Source: an uncultured Ruegeria sp.
GTDB lineage: Bacteria > Pseudomonadota > Alphaproteobacteria > Rhodobacterales > Rhodobacteraceae
NCBI RefSeq assembly: GCF_947497005.1
Contig: NZ_CANMFF010000011.1
Location: 120,707-184,706, forward strand
Length of the DNA: 64,000 bases
Direction of reading: 5' to 3'
The notes under the pieces were generated by a model, which ran no database searches, had not been told where the DNA came from, and saw nothing but the letters and a program-made list of their open reading frames with translations. The position numbers were made by a program, and so were the translations under genes. Shown here one piece after another: positions 56,328 to 64,000 of this stretch; the stretch's first letter is position 1; the number at the start of each line of letters is the position of its first letter.

Positions 56328-57409
56328 GCTACGCCCTCTTTGAATGCTGTGATCGCCGCAACGACACGGCGGCAGGCTTCTTCGTCGCCCACAGTGATCC
56401 GCAGGGCGTTCGGCAGGTTGTAGCCTGCAACCCGGCGGACAATCAAACCCTGCGTTTTCAGGTGGTCGTCGCAGGCTTCGGCCTCGGCCCTATCGGAAAA
56501 ACGCGCAAGGACGAAATTGGTACAGGACGGGTCCGAGGGAACGCCGATCTTAGCCAACTCATCCGACAGCCACACACGCAGCCGTGCGTTTTCAGATTGG
56601 CAAAAGGACAGAAACTCAACATCGTTCACTGCGGCCTCTGCCGCGGTCAGAGCGGTCAGTGACAGGTTGAAGGGTTGGCGCACCCGGTTCAGAACGTCAA
56701 TGATCGGTTGATGCGCATAGCCCCAGCCAACCCGCATGCCGCCCAACCCATACACTTTAGAGAAAGTGCGGGTCATGATCACATTCTCATGGGCGTCGAC
56801 CAGCGACGCGCCGCCATCGAACCCGTCAACAAACTCAGCATAAGCGCCATCCAAAACCATCAGGCAGGTATCGGGAAGACCCAGCGCCAAGCGTTCCAGT
56901 TCGTCGTTCGAGATCATGGTCGAGGTCGGGTTGCCGGGGTTCGTGACAAATACGATCCGCGTCTGCCCCGTCACAGCGGCCAGAATGGCATCCACATCCA
57001 CCTTGCGGTCAAGCTCGGCCACCATGACCGGCGTCGCGCCAGCCATGCGGGCAATGATCGGGTACATCGAAAACCCATGCTCGGTATAGATCACCTCATC
57101 CCCCGGCCCCGCATAGGCCTGCGCGATGAATTGCAGCACTTCATCGCTGCCGACACCGCAGATGATGCGCGCTGAGTCCAGCCCATGACGCGCGCCGATG
57201 GCCGCGCGCAGGTCCGCGTGATCCGTGCTGGGATAACGATGCAATGTGGCCGCGCTATTGCGCACAGCCTCAATTGCCTTGGGGCTTGGCCCGAAGGGGT
57301 TTTCGTTCGAACTCAGCTTGATCACATGCTCCACACCGGCCACATGCGACTGCCCGCCCTGATAGAGTGCGATGTCCATAATGCCGGGTTGTGGGGTGAT
57401 CTTGGTCAT
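56324..57409 (-). CDS. hisC: Histidinol-phosphate transaminase
   Basis: [47 protein letters not shown]. Confidence 0.93.
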   Translation of the reverse strand: MTKITPQPGIMDIALYQGGQSHVAGVEHVIKLSSNENPFGPSPKAIEAVRNSAATLHRYPSTDHADLRAAIGARHGLDSARIICGVGSDEVLQFIAQAYAGPGDEVIYTEHGFSMYPIIARMAGATPVMVAELDRKVDVDAILAAVTGQTRIVFVTNPGNPTSTMISNDELERLALGLPDTCLMVLDGAYAEFVDGFDGGASLVDAHENVIMTRTFSKVYGLGGMRVGWGYAHQPIIDVLNRVRQPFNLSLTALTAAEAAVNDVEFLSFCQSENARLRVWLSDELAKIGVPSDPSCTNFVLARFSDRAEAEACDDHLKTQGLIVRRVAGYNLPNALRITVGDEEACRRVVAAITAFKEGVA

Positions 57410-57473
57410 GAGAGGCTCCGTTGACTGGGCCTCTCATACCTGTCTCAACGGGTTGAGAAAAGCAGCAATTCCA

Positions 57474-58889
57474 TCATGCGGCTTTGAAGCGTGCGGTCGC
57501 CGGGTCGGCATTATAATACGGCGCGAACTCTTCTGTCCGATGAGACAGGTCATTGACGCTGTCGATGATGAACTGAACTGTTTCCTCGCTCATCAGATAC
57601 GAAAAGTTCAGCCGTACCCAACCGGGCTTTTTCATCTCTTCCCCTGCCGACAAGGCTGCGTGCAGTTTTTCCGACGTCGCTCGATCGATGCCCAGCAAGC
57701 GATGCGCGTAAGGCCCCGCGCAGGCACAACCGCCTCGTGCCTGAATGCCGTAGATGTCGCTGAGCATCCGGGTGAACAGTTGCTGATGCACGGGCTGCCC
57801 GGAATTGTCCCGGACAAGGAAAGAATAGATCGGCAGACGATGCGGGTTCTCGACCCCAAGCAAGGTCAGGTTCGGGTTGTCCTTCCACCCGTTCAGAGCC
57901 ATCTGATTGAATTGCGTCTCGCGCCGGGCGATTTCTTCCGTTCCGACGACATCCTTGACGATGAAGGTCAGCGCCGCACGAATGTCTCCGATCACGTTGG
58001 GTGTTCCCGCCTCTTCCCGTGTAGACAGATCAGCGCTGTAGTCGTGGCGCCAGGGTGAAACGAAACTGACTGTTCCGCCACCGGGCCAGCTGGGGCATTT
58101 CCGCTGCACTGCAGTCTGGTTCACAATCAAGACACCGGACGCGCCCGGACCACCAGGGAATTTATGTGGGGAAACCACGATAGCATCCTTGCGCGCATCT
58201 TCTGCTCCCATATCCATCGGCAGGTACGGCCCGCCCCCGGCGTAATCCCAAACTGCCAAAGCGCCATGCGCCTTGAGCAAACGGGTAACGGGATCGGGGT
58301 CGGTTATGATGCCGGTGACATTGGACGCCGCCGAAAACGATCCAATCAGCAGATCAGCATCGACATGCGCCTCCAGCGCGCCTTTCAGCGCTTGTAGATC
58401 GACACCTCCGCCGTCCCCTTCGGGGATTTCTACCACGCGCGCCTTGCTTTCCCGCCATGGCAGAATGTTTGAATGATGCTCGTACGGACCGATTAAAACA
58501 ACCGGCTGGGCAGCCTCTGCCACCCCTAGCAGACTGACCAACCGGTTGAGCCCCGCCGTGGCACCGGACCCGGTGAAGATCACCGCGTCCTCTCCCCTCG
58601 CGCCAACAAGGCGGGCTATCTCTTCGCGCGCCTCACGGCGCAGACGTGTCATGTAAGATCCGCAATAGGAGGCCTCGGTGTGGCTGTTGGCGTAAAACGG
58701 CAACACATGTTGCGCGACAAAGTCTTCGACCTGCCGCAGCGCACGGCCCGAGGCGACGTAATCCGCGTAGACAAGCGGCACGTCCCTGTGCAAGCCCGGG
58801 ATCAGAACATTCTCTCCGATCAGCCCATCGCGCAGATTGGAATTGTGAGTGGTGGAACGGAGTTCCGCACGAAATTTGGACAGGGTCAT
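57474..58889 (-). CDS. Class V aminotransferase-fold PLP enzyme (cysteine desulfurase-like)
   Basis: VYADYVASGRALRQVEDFV, YANSHTEASYCG, VVSPHKFPGGPGASGVLIVN, RGGCACAGPYAHRLLGI. Confidence 0.85.
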   Translation of the reverse strand: MTLSKFRAELRSTTHNSNLRDGLIGENVLIPGLHRDVPLVYADYVASGRALRQVEDFVAQHVLPFYANSHTEASYCGSYMTRLRREAREEIARLVGARGEDAVIFTGSGATAGLNRLVSLLGVAEAAQPVVLIGPYEHHSNILPWRESKARVVEIPEGDGGGVDLQALKGALEAHVDADLLIGSFSAASNVTGIITDPDPVTRLLKAHGALAVWDYAGGGPYLPMDMGAEDARKDAIVVSPHKFPGGPGASGVLIVNQTAVQRKCPSWPGGGTVSFVSPWRHDYSADLSTREEAGTPNVIGDIRAALTFIVKDVVGTEEIARRETQFNQMALNGWKDNPNLTLLGVENPHRLPIYSFLVRDNSGQPVHQQLFTRMLSDIYGIQARGGCACAGPYAHRLLGIDRATSEKLHAALSAGEEMKKPGWVRLNFSYLMSEETVQFIIDSVNDLSHRTEEFAPYYNADPATARFKAA

Positions 58890-58991
58890 GTCATTGGCTC
58901 CTAACTGCCCTATCAATGTGATTTATTAACCATGCGGAAACTTCCCCTATCTTTGCGTAGATTTCAAAATTTTTGTGTCATATGATCAGGT

Positions 58992-59453
58992 ATGGCATCA
59001 AAACTAGATCAAGTTGACACAAGTATTCTAAAAGAGCTTCAAAAGGATGCCACCTTGTCTCAGCGTGAACTGGCGGATCGTGTTGGCCTGTCACAAAATG
59101 CCTGCTGGCGACGCTTAAAAGCTTTGAACGAAAATGGCGTCCTGATTGGATCCACCGCTCGCATCGCGCGTGAGAAACTAGGGTTGAGCCTTGTCGTCTT
59201 TGTCATGCTGCGCACAAGACATCATTCCGCCGAATGGCTTCAGGCCTTTCGCAGACACGTTCTGACGATCCCCGAGGTTGTTGATTTTCATCGGGTCGGC
59301 GGAGATTACGACTATCAATTGAAAGTCGTAACACAGGATATGGCGTCATATGACAAGGTCTATCAACGACTGATTGAAAAGGTCGAGCTGGACAGCGTAA
59401 CCTCGTATTTCGCAATGGAAGCGATCGCCGAGGGTAGACCGCTGCCAATCTGA
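58992..59453 (+). CDS. Lrp/AsnC family transcriptional regulator
   Basis: LDQVDTSILKELQKDATLSQRELADRVGLSQNACWRRLKALNENGVL. Confidence 0.93.
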   Translation: MASKLDQVDTSILKELQKDATLSQRELADRVGLSQNACWRRLKALNENGVLIGSTARIAREKLGLSLVVFVMLRTRHHSAEWLQAFRRHVLTIPEVVDFHRVGGDYDYQLKVVTQDMASYDKVYQRLIEKVELDSVTSYFAMEAIAEGRPLPI

Positions 59454-59526
59454 TCCGCACTTCATCTGGCCAAAAGTACCTCAGGGGAATCGCGGCCCGC
59501 CGAGATGGGGGCAGAGCCCCCCACCA

Positions 59527-59558
59527 ACAAAAAAAGACCGCGCAAGTGCGCGGCCTTT
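59527..59558 (-). terminator. Terminator of rpsD
   Basis: Minus-strand read: AAAGGCCGCGCACTTGCGCGGTCTTTTTTTG. Confidence 0.85.
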
Positions 59559-59580
59559 CGGAATTCGATTTCGGCGAAGA

Positions 59581-60201
59581 TTAGTTCTTCGCGTAGAATT
59601 CGACGACCAGGTTCGGCTCCATGACAACCGGGTAAGGCACATCGCTCAGGCCCGGTGCGCGCACGAACGTCGCGGTCATTTTCGAGTGATCGGTGTCGAT
59701 GTAGTCAGGAACATCACGCTCGGCCAGAGCGGCAGCTTCCAGAACAACAGCCAGTTGTTTGGACTTGTCGCGGACCTCGATCACGTCGCCTTCCTTGACG
59801 CGGTAGGACGGGATGTTGACGCGCTTGCCGTTCACTTTGACGTGGCCGTGGTTCACGAACTGACGCGCTGCAAAGACGGTTGCAACGAATTTGGCGCGGT
59901 AAACGACGGCATCCAGGCGGCGTTCCAACAAACCGATCAGGTTTTCGCCGGTGTCGCCTGCAACACGTTCGGCTTCAGAGTAGATGCGGCGGAATTGCTT
60001 TTCAGTCAGATCGCCGTAGTAGCCTTTCAGCTTCTGTTTGGCGCGCAGCTGGATACCGAAATCGGACAGTTTGCCCTTGCGGCGCTGGCCGTGCTGGCCG
60101 GGGCCATATTCGCGACGGTTGACCGGGGATTTCGGACGCCCCCAGATGTTTTCGCCCATGCGGCGGTCGATTTTGTGCTTGGCAGACGTGCGTTTGGTCA
60201 C
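59581..60201 (-). CDS. rpsD: 30S ribosomal protein S4
   Basis: [65 protein letters not shown] start. Confidence 0.97.
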   Translation of the reverse strand: MTKRTSAKHKIDRRMGENIWGRPKSPVNRREYGPGQHGQRRKGKLSDFGIQLRAKQKLKGYYGDLTEKQFRRIYSEAERVAGDTGENLIGLLERRLDAVVYRAKFVATVFAARQFVNHGHVKVNGKRVNIPSYRVKEGDVIEVRDKSKQLAVVLEAAALAERDVPDYIDTDHSKMTATFVRAPGLSDVPYPVVMEPNLVVEFYAKN

Positions 60202-60300
60202 GGCTGATCTCCTTCGTTAAAGTCGAAGCCCCTAAGGGCCACTATGAAGGGCGTTGTCCTCTTGAGGTTTCCCCCATGACAGGCATCCCCTTGCAGGGGC
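60202..60300 (-). promoter_or_regulatory. Hairpin-rich rpsD 5' leader
   Basis: Hairpins CTTCG/CGAAG (60212-60228, touching the Shine-Dalgarno), GCCC/GGGC (60228-60239), CCTC/GAGG (60258-60267), CCCC/GGGG (60287-60299). Confidence 0.35.
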
Positions 60301-60446
60301 CACCAACACCAATGAAGCCGCGCTTATATCCGCAAAACCGGCAGAGTCAACACGGCATTCAGCATAGTTCAGAAAATCGATCCAGGTATGCGGACAGGTG
60401 ATCGCGCCAACAGGAAACTGCCCAATAGCGACGTGTCACGCTGCGT

Positions 60447-60890
60447 TCAAGTCGGGAAAGAGATAACGGTCGCTCCGCGCTCTGCGACCGGTTTCTGGAT
60501 CATCGCAAGCTCGGTCACTTCGAAAACCCAAAAATCCTCATCGCGCGGCGGGCAAGCGCCGTCGAACACGAGGGTCGGTGCGGCGTCTTTGCCATCGACA
60601 ACAACGCTGGCTGAGAATTTCTGCGCACCGTTGGTAAGGGTAAGAGCACCGGTCACATGGCCGGATATCTCTCGGACAATCGGAAAGTGGTTGTTTACAT
60701 GGGTTGCAACGCCTCGGGCGTTTCCCATTTGCTCGACGCTTTGCTCGGCAACAGCGCTCAGGACAACCGCCTGTCCGCGCCATGACCATGCTGCCCCGAT
60801 CGCCAAACAGGAAAGAGGCGAATCCTCAAGCCCGTCAATTTCCGTCTGGCACCAAGAAATAGCTATTTGACCGTTTGTTCCGGCTCTCAT
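60447..60890 (-). CDS. Conserved-looking hypothetical protein
   Basis: 147-aa ORF from MRAGTNGQIAISWCQTEIDGLEDSPLSCLAIGAAWSWRGQAVVL; coherent composition, no family recognised. Confidence 0.55.
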   Translation of the reverse strand: MRAGTNGQIAISWCQTEIDGLEDSPLSCLAIGAAWSWRGQAVVLSAVAEQSVEQMGNARGVATHVNNHFPIVREISGHVTGALTLTNGAQKFSASVVVDGKDAAPTLVFDGACPPRDEDFWVFEVTELAMIQKPVAERGATVISFPT

Positions 60891-61039
60891 CTGCCCACTC
60901 GCACTTACTAACACCCCAACATTCAATCTCTCACTTATCAGTACAAAATCCGGCGGAAAAGAGACAGAACTGCAGCAATCACAAGAATGTTGTTAATGTG
61001 ACTCAGTGTTTCATGCCGTTTGTCGTGTTTCATGACCAC

Positions 61040-61310
61040 CAATTGACGTCTGTGGCGCGTTTGACTGCGCAAAGGAAGACCCTTGGGTATGGGCCATGCA
61101 GGTTGGCCACACGGCGCCATTCCTGGTGGGGTTGACCCGCCTCCCACAGCTTGTCCTATAACCCGCCCAGCAGGTCGCTTGACGCGTACAGTTCCCAGGC
61201 CAGTTCGCCCGAAAAAGACAAGCGCGTGGCGATCAGAGGAATAGCCGCAACGGTGATCTCCTGTGCCTTGAGCCAGCCGAAATTTGGTATTGTCCAACGC
61301 GACGTTGGGT
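61040..61310 (-). pseudogene. Frameshifted GcvT-like fragment (sarcosine oxidase alpha/dimethylglycine dehydrogenase C-terminal type)
   Basis: NVALDNTKFRLAQ | AQEITVAAIPLIATRLSFSGELAWELYASSDLLGGL* | DKLWEAGQPH | GMAPCGQPAWPIPKG occur consecutively but in different reverse frames with an in-frame stop. Confidence 0.65.
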
Positions 61311-61983
61311 TGCACGGCCACTGCTGATTATCCGACAGCCAGTGATCGATGATCCCGGTGAATCCGTCCACCTTTGACCACCGGATCGGTGCTGAGCAGC
61401 AATAGCTGGGCGGAACCGAAAACGCCAAATCCTGCGAACGCAGTCCCGGAAAATGCCCGGGGGGGGCTCTCACTGGCTCATGCCCTCGAAACACGCCATG
61501 CGAACCTTGTAAAATCAATCCACGATGAGGATCGCCCCACCCTCCTTCCCTTAAAAGAAAGCGTATGGATGAACGGCTTTTGCACAGCCCGCAGCAGGTT
61601 AAATCAACCGCCATCGCGGCCGCTTTTTTCACCGTCGTTCTCACGTGGCCAAAGAACATCTTAGTGACAGGCACAGGTTCGTCGTTAAAATTGACTTATT
61701 TCCCGGGGTACCCGGACAAGTCGCATCTCACCCGGTTTCTTTACAGTTCAGACCGGCATAACCCCAACGGGTTGCTGCGAAAAATCGTGCTTGCGTCAGT
61801 CATACAAGCGCTGCCCGGTTGGTATTGCTCGACTGGCTGGTTAACCCATGGTGGTGTTTTGGTGTCGCAACCACAAGACGCGAGCCAATTTGTGATCCAA
61901 GGCCTTGATCATATATGGTTTACATTGGAACGTACCCGGGCCACCGCGCTACTGGCCAAACTCTTACCTTTGGGAAATACCGA

Positions 61984-63132
61984 ATGACACTGAACCTTCC
62001 TGAGACGGGAACTTTCGTTGGGCGCATTTGGTTGCCTGATGTGCAAGGCCCTGCTGTAGTGGCAAGGCGAGGCGACCGTCTGGTTGACATTTCATCGCCA
62101 GAACAGCCCACCATGCAAGCTCTGCTGGAGCACGACAATCCGGCGATAGTGGCCCGCGACGCGCAAGGGACCGATATTGGGAGCCTGTCCGATATCGCTG
62201 AAAACTCGACCGAAACACCGGATCCCGCCAAACCTCGCTTTCTGGCGCCTTCAGATTTGCAACCGATCAAGGCCTGCGGCGTGACCTTTGTGTCATCAAT
62301 GCTGGAACGCGTGATAGAGGAACAGGCCAAGGGCGATCCTGCCAAAGCCGACGCGATCCGTGCGCGATGCACCGAAATCCTGGGCGACAGCCTGCGTTCG
62401 GTTGTACCGGGATCGGACAAGGCCATGGCCCTCAAAGACGCGCTGATCGCCGAAGACATGTGGTCGCAATACCTTGAAGTTGGCATCGGCCCCGACGCCG
62501 AGGTCTTTACCAAATCGCAGGCCATGTCAGCTGTCGGGTTTGGGGCCAGTGTCGGTTTGCACCCGGTGTCCACCTGGAACAATCCCGAGCCTGAAATGGT
62601 TCTGGCGATTGACAGTACCGGTACGATCAAAGGCGCAACTCTGGGCAATGACGTCAATTTGCGCGATGTCGAAGGGCGTTCAGCGCTGTTGCTGGGCAAG
62701 GCAAAGGACAACAATGCCTCATGCGCACTTGGTCCGATGCTTCGGTTGTTCGATGAAAGCTTTGATCTTGATGACGTACGCCGCGCCGAGCTGACCCTGC
62801 GCGTGATCGGGGGAGATGGCTTTGTGCTGAACGGCACCAGTTCCATGTCCGAGATCAGCCGCGATCCCGAGAATCTTGTGGGTCAAGCCCAAGGTGCACA
62901 TCATCAATATCCGGATGGTTTCTTCCTGATGCTCGGGACACTTTTCGCCCCGACTCAAGATCGCGACACCCCTGGCGAGGGGTTCACCCATAAGCTGGGC
63001 GATGTCGTGGAAATATGCAATCCCGAGCTTGGCACGCTTTCCAACACAGTCCGGTTGTCGACAGAATGTCCGCCCTGGGGCTTTGGAACCGGCGCATTGA
63101 TGAAGAACCTCGTGTCGCGACATTTAATATAA
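61984..63132 (+). CDS. Fumarylacetoacetate hydrolase family protein
   Basis: GVTFVSSMLERVIEEQAKGD; GIGPDAEVFTKSQAMSAVGFGASVGLHPVSTWNNPEPEMVLAI; NDVNLRDVEGRSALLLGKAKDNNASCALGPMLRLFD. Confidence 0.87.
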   Translation: MTLNLPETGTFVGRIWLPDVQGPAVVARRGDRLVDISSPEQPTMQALLEHDNPAIVARDAQGTDIGSLSDIAENSTETPDPAKPRFLAPSDLQPIKACGVTFVSSMLERVIEEQAKGDPAKADAIRARCTEILGDSLRSVVPGSDKAMALKDALIAEDMWSQYLEVGIGPDAEVFTKSQAMSAVGFGASVGLHPVSTWNNPEPEMVLAIDSTGTIKGATLGNDVNLRDVEGRSALLLGKAKDNNASCALGPMLRLFDESFDLDDVRRAELTLRVIGGDGFVLNGTSSMSEISRDPENLVGQAQGAHHQYPDGFFLMLGTLFAPTQDRDTPGEGFTHKLGDVVEICNPELGTLSNTVRLSTECPPWGFGTGALMKNLVSRHLI

Positions 63133-63358
63133 GGGGCAAGAAATGGGCGCGGAGCGTCTGACAGCAGAAAGAGCTTTGTTGTGTGGGGGCGCCTAACCGT
63201 CTGTCGCAATGGTGTTCTCATCGCGTTACTGTTCACTTGCTGACAGACCTTTGGTAGAGCCTCTTTCCTAAGAGGGTGCCACTCCAACCAGTAGGCGACG
63301 ATGCTGTTGAATGGCGAGGTCTCCGAGAGATGTTCATAGCGTCGTTTCAGCAGCGACC

Positions 63359-63757
63359 AAAATCCGAAATCGACCTCTGCCATCGCAAATCGAGGCAGCC
63401 GTCCATGCGATTGATCAATCTGACGATCTTATTGTGTCTCTGCCGACAAGCGCCGGAGTACCGCGCACAGCGGAGCTCAGCATATTACGTTGTCATGCCG
63501 CAGGACGACAGGTGGTTTCTGTCACACCTCTTCGTGCTTTCTTTGCCCAAACGGAAACCACGCTACAAATGACGTTCGGTCCACTTAGGATAACGATCAT
63601 GGCGCGCCACCGCAGCGTCTGGGTCCGTGGGTTTGACGAAGACGCGATCTGCGAACGCGATATTGTGGTAGCAACACCCAAGAAGTTCGACTTCGTTCTG
63701 CGCAACGAACCCACGCACCTTCGCTTTCTTCCCCCTGCATCTGGGGTCACTGGGTGA
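63359..63757 (+). pseudogene. Degraded DEAD/DEAH-box (Ski2-like) helicase N-terminal fragment
   Basis: IRNRPLPSQIEAAVHAIDQSDDLIVSLPTSAGVPRTAELSILRCHAAGRQVVSVTPLRAFFAQTETTLQ...DIVVATPKKFDFVLRN: Q motif, motif Ia-like TPLRA and motif Ib-like VVATPKK present; Walker A expected PTSAGKT is PTSAGVP; stops before motif II. Confidence 0.65.
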
Positions 63758-63812
63758 AGGCGAGAATTCCCTTGGGTTACAGGATTAAGTGTTTGTTTTC
63801 TGAGGTTATATT

Positions 63813-63838
63813 TGGTTGCGGGAGTAGGATTTGAACCT
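63813..63838 (-). pseudogene. 3' part of an initiator-tRNA-like (fMet) sequence: T arm, acceptor 3' strand and CCA
   Basis: Minus strand: AGGTTCAAATCCTACTCCCGCAACCA; the 5' T-stem partner (expected GTAGG) is disrupted (AGAGG). Confidence 0.65.
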
Positions 63839-63868
63839 CTGGTCCTGCGCGTTGCGCGTTCGTCAGGC

Positions 63869-63889
63869 GATCGATCCACTGGATCGATC
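63869..63889. repeat. Palindrome GATCGATCCA-C-TGGATCGATC
   Basis: 10-bp perfect arms, 1-nt centre. Confidence 0.9.
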
Positions 63890-63904
63890 TCTATTCTTCC
63901 TCAC

Positions 63905-63928
63905 CCTTCAGGTTATGAGCCTGTCGAG
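63905..63928 (-). pseudogene. fMet-like anticodon arm (CAT anticodon)
   Basis: Minus strand: CTCGACAGGCTCATAACCTGAAGG, i.e. CAGG-CTCATAA-CCTG stem-loop. Confidence 0.6.
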
Positions 63929-63942
63929 GTGAAGACGTTAAG

Positions 63943-63965
63943 CAATTGATCCAGTGGATCAATTG
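63943..63965. repeat. Palindrome CAATTGATCCA-G-TGGATCAATTG
   Basis: 11-bp perfect arms, 1-nt centre; shares GATCCASTGGATC core with 63869-63889. Confidence 0.9.
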
Positions 63966-64000
63966 TAGTCTGAACGGGCTGCTTTGGATTTTCTGACGCT

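Noticed and set aside
59500-59525. GGGGGCAGAGCCCCCC hairpin after the Lrp gene as a novel repeat element
   Set aside because: Short G/C hairpins of this form are common intergenic/terminator-like sequences; cannot be distinguished here from a simple terminator.
61156-61987. ORFs 61156-61674 (-) and 61565-61987 (+) as intact genes
   Set aside because: Apart from the GcvT-like C-terminal stretch they lack coherent domain signals and overlap each other; more consistent with decayed sequence.
62955-63383. 142-aa minus-strand ORF between the FAH gene and the helicase remnant
   Set aside because: Partly antisense to the FAH-family gene; the remaining 63140-63383 part could not be assigned to a family.

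Overview
The window looks like a GC-rich, gene-dense chromosomal segment from a Roseobacter-group alphaproteobacterium (Rhodobacteraceae, Ruegeria-like, judged from protein families, not from a search). Most of it is housekeeping: tdk, proC, lgt, pgeF, trxB, a bifunctional sat/cysC, purE/purK, phnM, groESL with a CIRCE element, ppaC, a split MetF/MetV-type methylenetetrahydrofolate reductase, ribF, prs, rpiB, atpHAGDC, gloB, clpA, a MotA/MotB-like envelope pair, a tyrA-like gene, hisC and rpsD. Most other long ORFs in the track are antisense shadows typical of high-GC coding DNA. The least ordinary sequence is at the right end (about 61.0-64.0 kb). It holds a frameshifted GcvT/sarcosine-oxidase-like remnant, a degraded Ski2-like DEAD/DEAH helicase fragment with a destroyed Walker A motif, and, at the window edge on the minus strand, blocks resembling initiator tRNA (fMet) in the correct order but separated by inserts that each carry a near-perfect palindrome with the same GATCCASTGGATC core. 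Other candidates worth a look are a three-way-junction-like fold between trxB and a diheme/ferredoxin/cyclase gene, a 42-aa ORF downstream of clustered inverted repeats and upstream of a stand-alone Hint protein, and a hairpin-rich rpsD leader. All function calls come from reading the translated sequences and motifs; no database search was run.
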